DNA from: Kiritimatiellia bacterium
Lineage (GTDB): Bacteria; Verrucomicrobiota; Kiritimatiellia; RFP12; UBA3636
DNA: 5,791 bases
Direction of reading: 5' to 3'
Assembly: GCA_017450425.1 (NCBI GenBank)
Contig: JAFSUV010000253.1
Location: 1 to 5,791 of the forward strand
Shown here: piece after piece, positions 5,135 through 5,791 of the stretch
How positions within the stretch are numbered: the stretch's first letter is position 1
Layout of the letters: every line of letters begins with the position of its first letter
Notes under the pieces: model-generated
The model's input: the letters and a program-made list of their open reading frames with translations, nothing else
Told to the model about the DNA's origin: nothing
Database searches by the model: none
Made by a program: the position numbers and the translations under genes

Positions 5135-5791
5135 ATGAAACTGGATCCAACGAAACTCTCCGACTGGCAAGTCGCCGAAGCGGCCGAATCGGAGTTGAAG
5201 CCCGTCACCGACATCGCGGCCTCGCTCGGAATAAGGCCCGAAGAACTCTCGCCGTACGGGCGCTGCTACGGCAAGGTGGATGCCGCGAGCGTAATCTCGC
5301 GCACCCCGGCCGACGCCCCGTGCGCGAAGTACATCGACGTCACGGCCATGACTCCCACGCCGCTCGGCGAAGGCAAGACCACCACCACCATGGGGCTCGT
5401 GGAAGGTCTCGGCGCACTCGGCCGCCACCCCGTCGCCACGATTCGCCAGCCTTCCGGCGGCCCGACTTTCAACATCAAGGGCAGCGCCGCCGGCGGCGGC
5501 CTCGCGCAGTGCCTGCCCCTCTCGCCGCTCTCGCTCGGCCTTACGGGCGACATCGACGCGATCACCAACGCCAACAACCTCTGCATGACCGCGCTCACGG
5601 CGCGCATGCAGCACGAGCGCAACTACGATGACGAGACGCTCGCCCGCCGCAACCTGAAGCGGCTCGACATCGATCCCGCGCGCATCAACTTCCGCTGGGC
5701 GATCGACTTCTGCGCGCAGGCGCTGCGCAACATCGAGATCGGCCGCGGCGGCAAGATGGACGGCTACCAGATGGACAGCGGCTTCTACATC
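5135..5791 (+). CDS. fhs: Formate-tetrahydrofolate ligase, N-terminal part (runs off the right edge)
   Basis: This is the first 219 codons of the enzyme that joins formate to tetrahydrofolate using ATP, giving 10-formyl-THF for purine synthesis, formyl-Met-tRNA or the methyl branch of acetogenic metabolism. It is cytoplasmic. Visible marks are the P-loop TPTPLGEGKTTTT (73-85), RQPSGGPTFNIKG (104-116), AAGGGLAQ (118-125), LTGDIDAITNANNL (136-149) and ARMQHERNYDDE (156-167). The last, with RQPSGG in place of REPSLG, fits the ARMQHERNY-type subgroup of the family as I remember it. The start MKLDPTKLSDWQ agrees with the usual N-terminus. An in-frame ATG at 5102, one base after the previous stop, would add 11 residues (MRQNTENHSPT). 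Neither start has a clear Shine-Dalgarno. No terminator or promoter is seen in the gap, so co-transcription with the preceding gene is likely. The rest of the roughly 560-residue enzyme lies outside. Confidence 0.96.
   Translation, partial: MKLDPTKLSDWQVAEAAESELKPVTDIAASLGIRPEELSPYGRCYGKVDAASVISRTPADAPCAKYIDVTAMTPTPLGEGKTTTTMGLVEGLGALGRHPVATIRQPSGGPTFNIKGSAAGGGLAQCLPLSPLSLGLTGDIDAITNANNLCMTALTARMQHERNYDDETLARRNLKRLDIDPARINFRWAIDFCAQALRNIEIGRGGKMDGYQMDSGFYI

Overview
The window is a high-GC, densely packed stretch of bacterial chromosome. It holds six protein genes: two cut by the window ends (valS on the left, fhs on the right) and four complete. The organism is Gram-negative. The evidence is a signal-peptide beta-barrel protein ending in an outer-membrane-type C-terminal phenylalanine, a lipoprotein, and an exported secreted-type protein. 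A cytoplasmic family 2 glycosidase and formate-tetrahydrofolate ligase suggest an anaerobic or fermentative sugar-user. The look of the proteins recalls the PVC group (Kiritimatiellota, Lentisphaerota, Verrucomicrobiota), but this is an impression and not a demonstrated placement.

Layout. Positions 1-352 (minus) are the N-terminus of valyl-tRNA synthetase. A very good intrinsic terminator (368-400, minus) with a UUCG tetraloop separates it from an outer-membrane beta-barrel protein (422-1144, minus). A 146-bp divergent intergenic region follows, with weak promoter candidates in both directions, a 10-bp palindrome and a paired direct repeat. Next is a leucine-rich-repeat lipoprotein (1291-2193, plus). 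It converges on a family 2 glycoside hydrolase (2347-4074, minus). Between these two lies a 161-bp, lower-GC segment bounded by perfect 10-bp inverted repeats, whose ends contain the stop codons of both genes. A second divergent intergenic region (4075-4197) carries two good -10 boxes back to back. These serve the glycosidase (minus) and an exported protein that resembles a carbohydrate-binding module (4198-5100, plus). Formate-tetrahydrofolate ligase (fhs) starts 34 bp after that protein and runs off the right end.

How the genes may fit together. valS and fhs are housekeeping or one-carbon genes. The glycosidase and the exported CBM-like protein share a divergent promoter region and could be co-regulated for saccharide use, but this is inference. 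I see no CRISPR array, RNA gene, phage gene or defence cassette. The most noteworthy signal is the 161-bp inverted-repeat element in the convergent gap. It looks like a miniature inverted-repeat element inserted at a CTAG/TA site and positioned so that both flanking stop codons survive.
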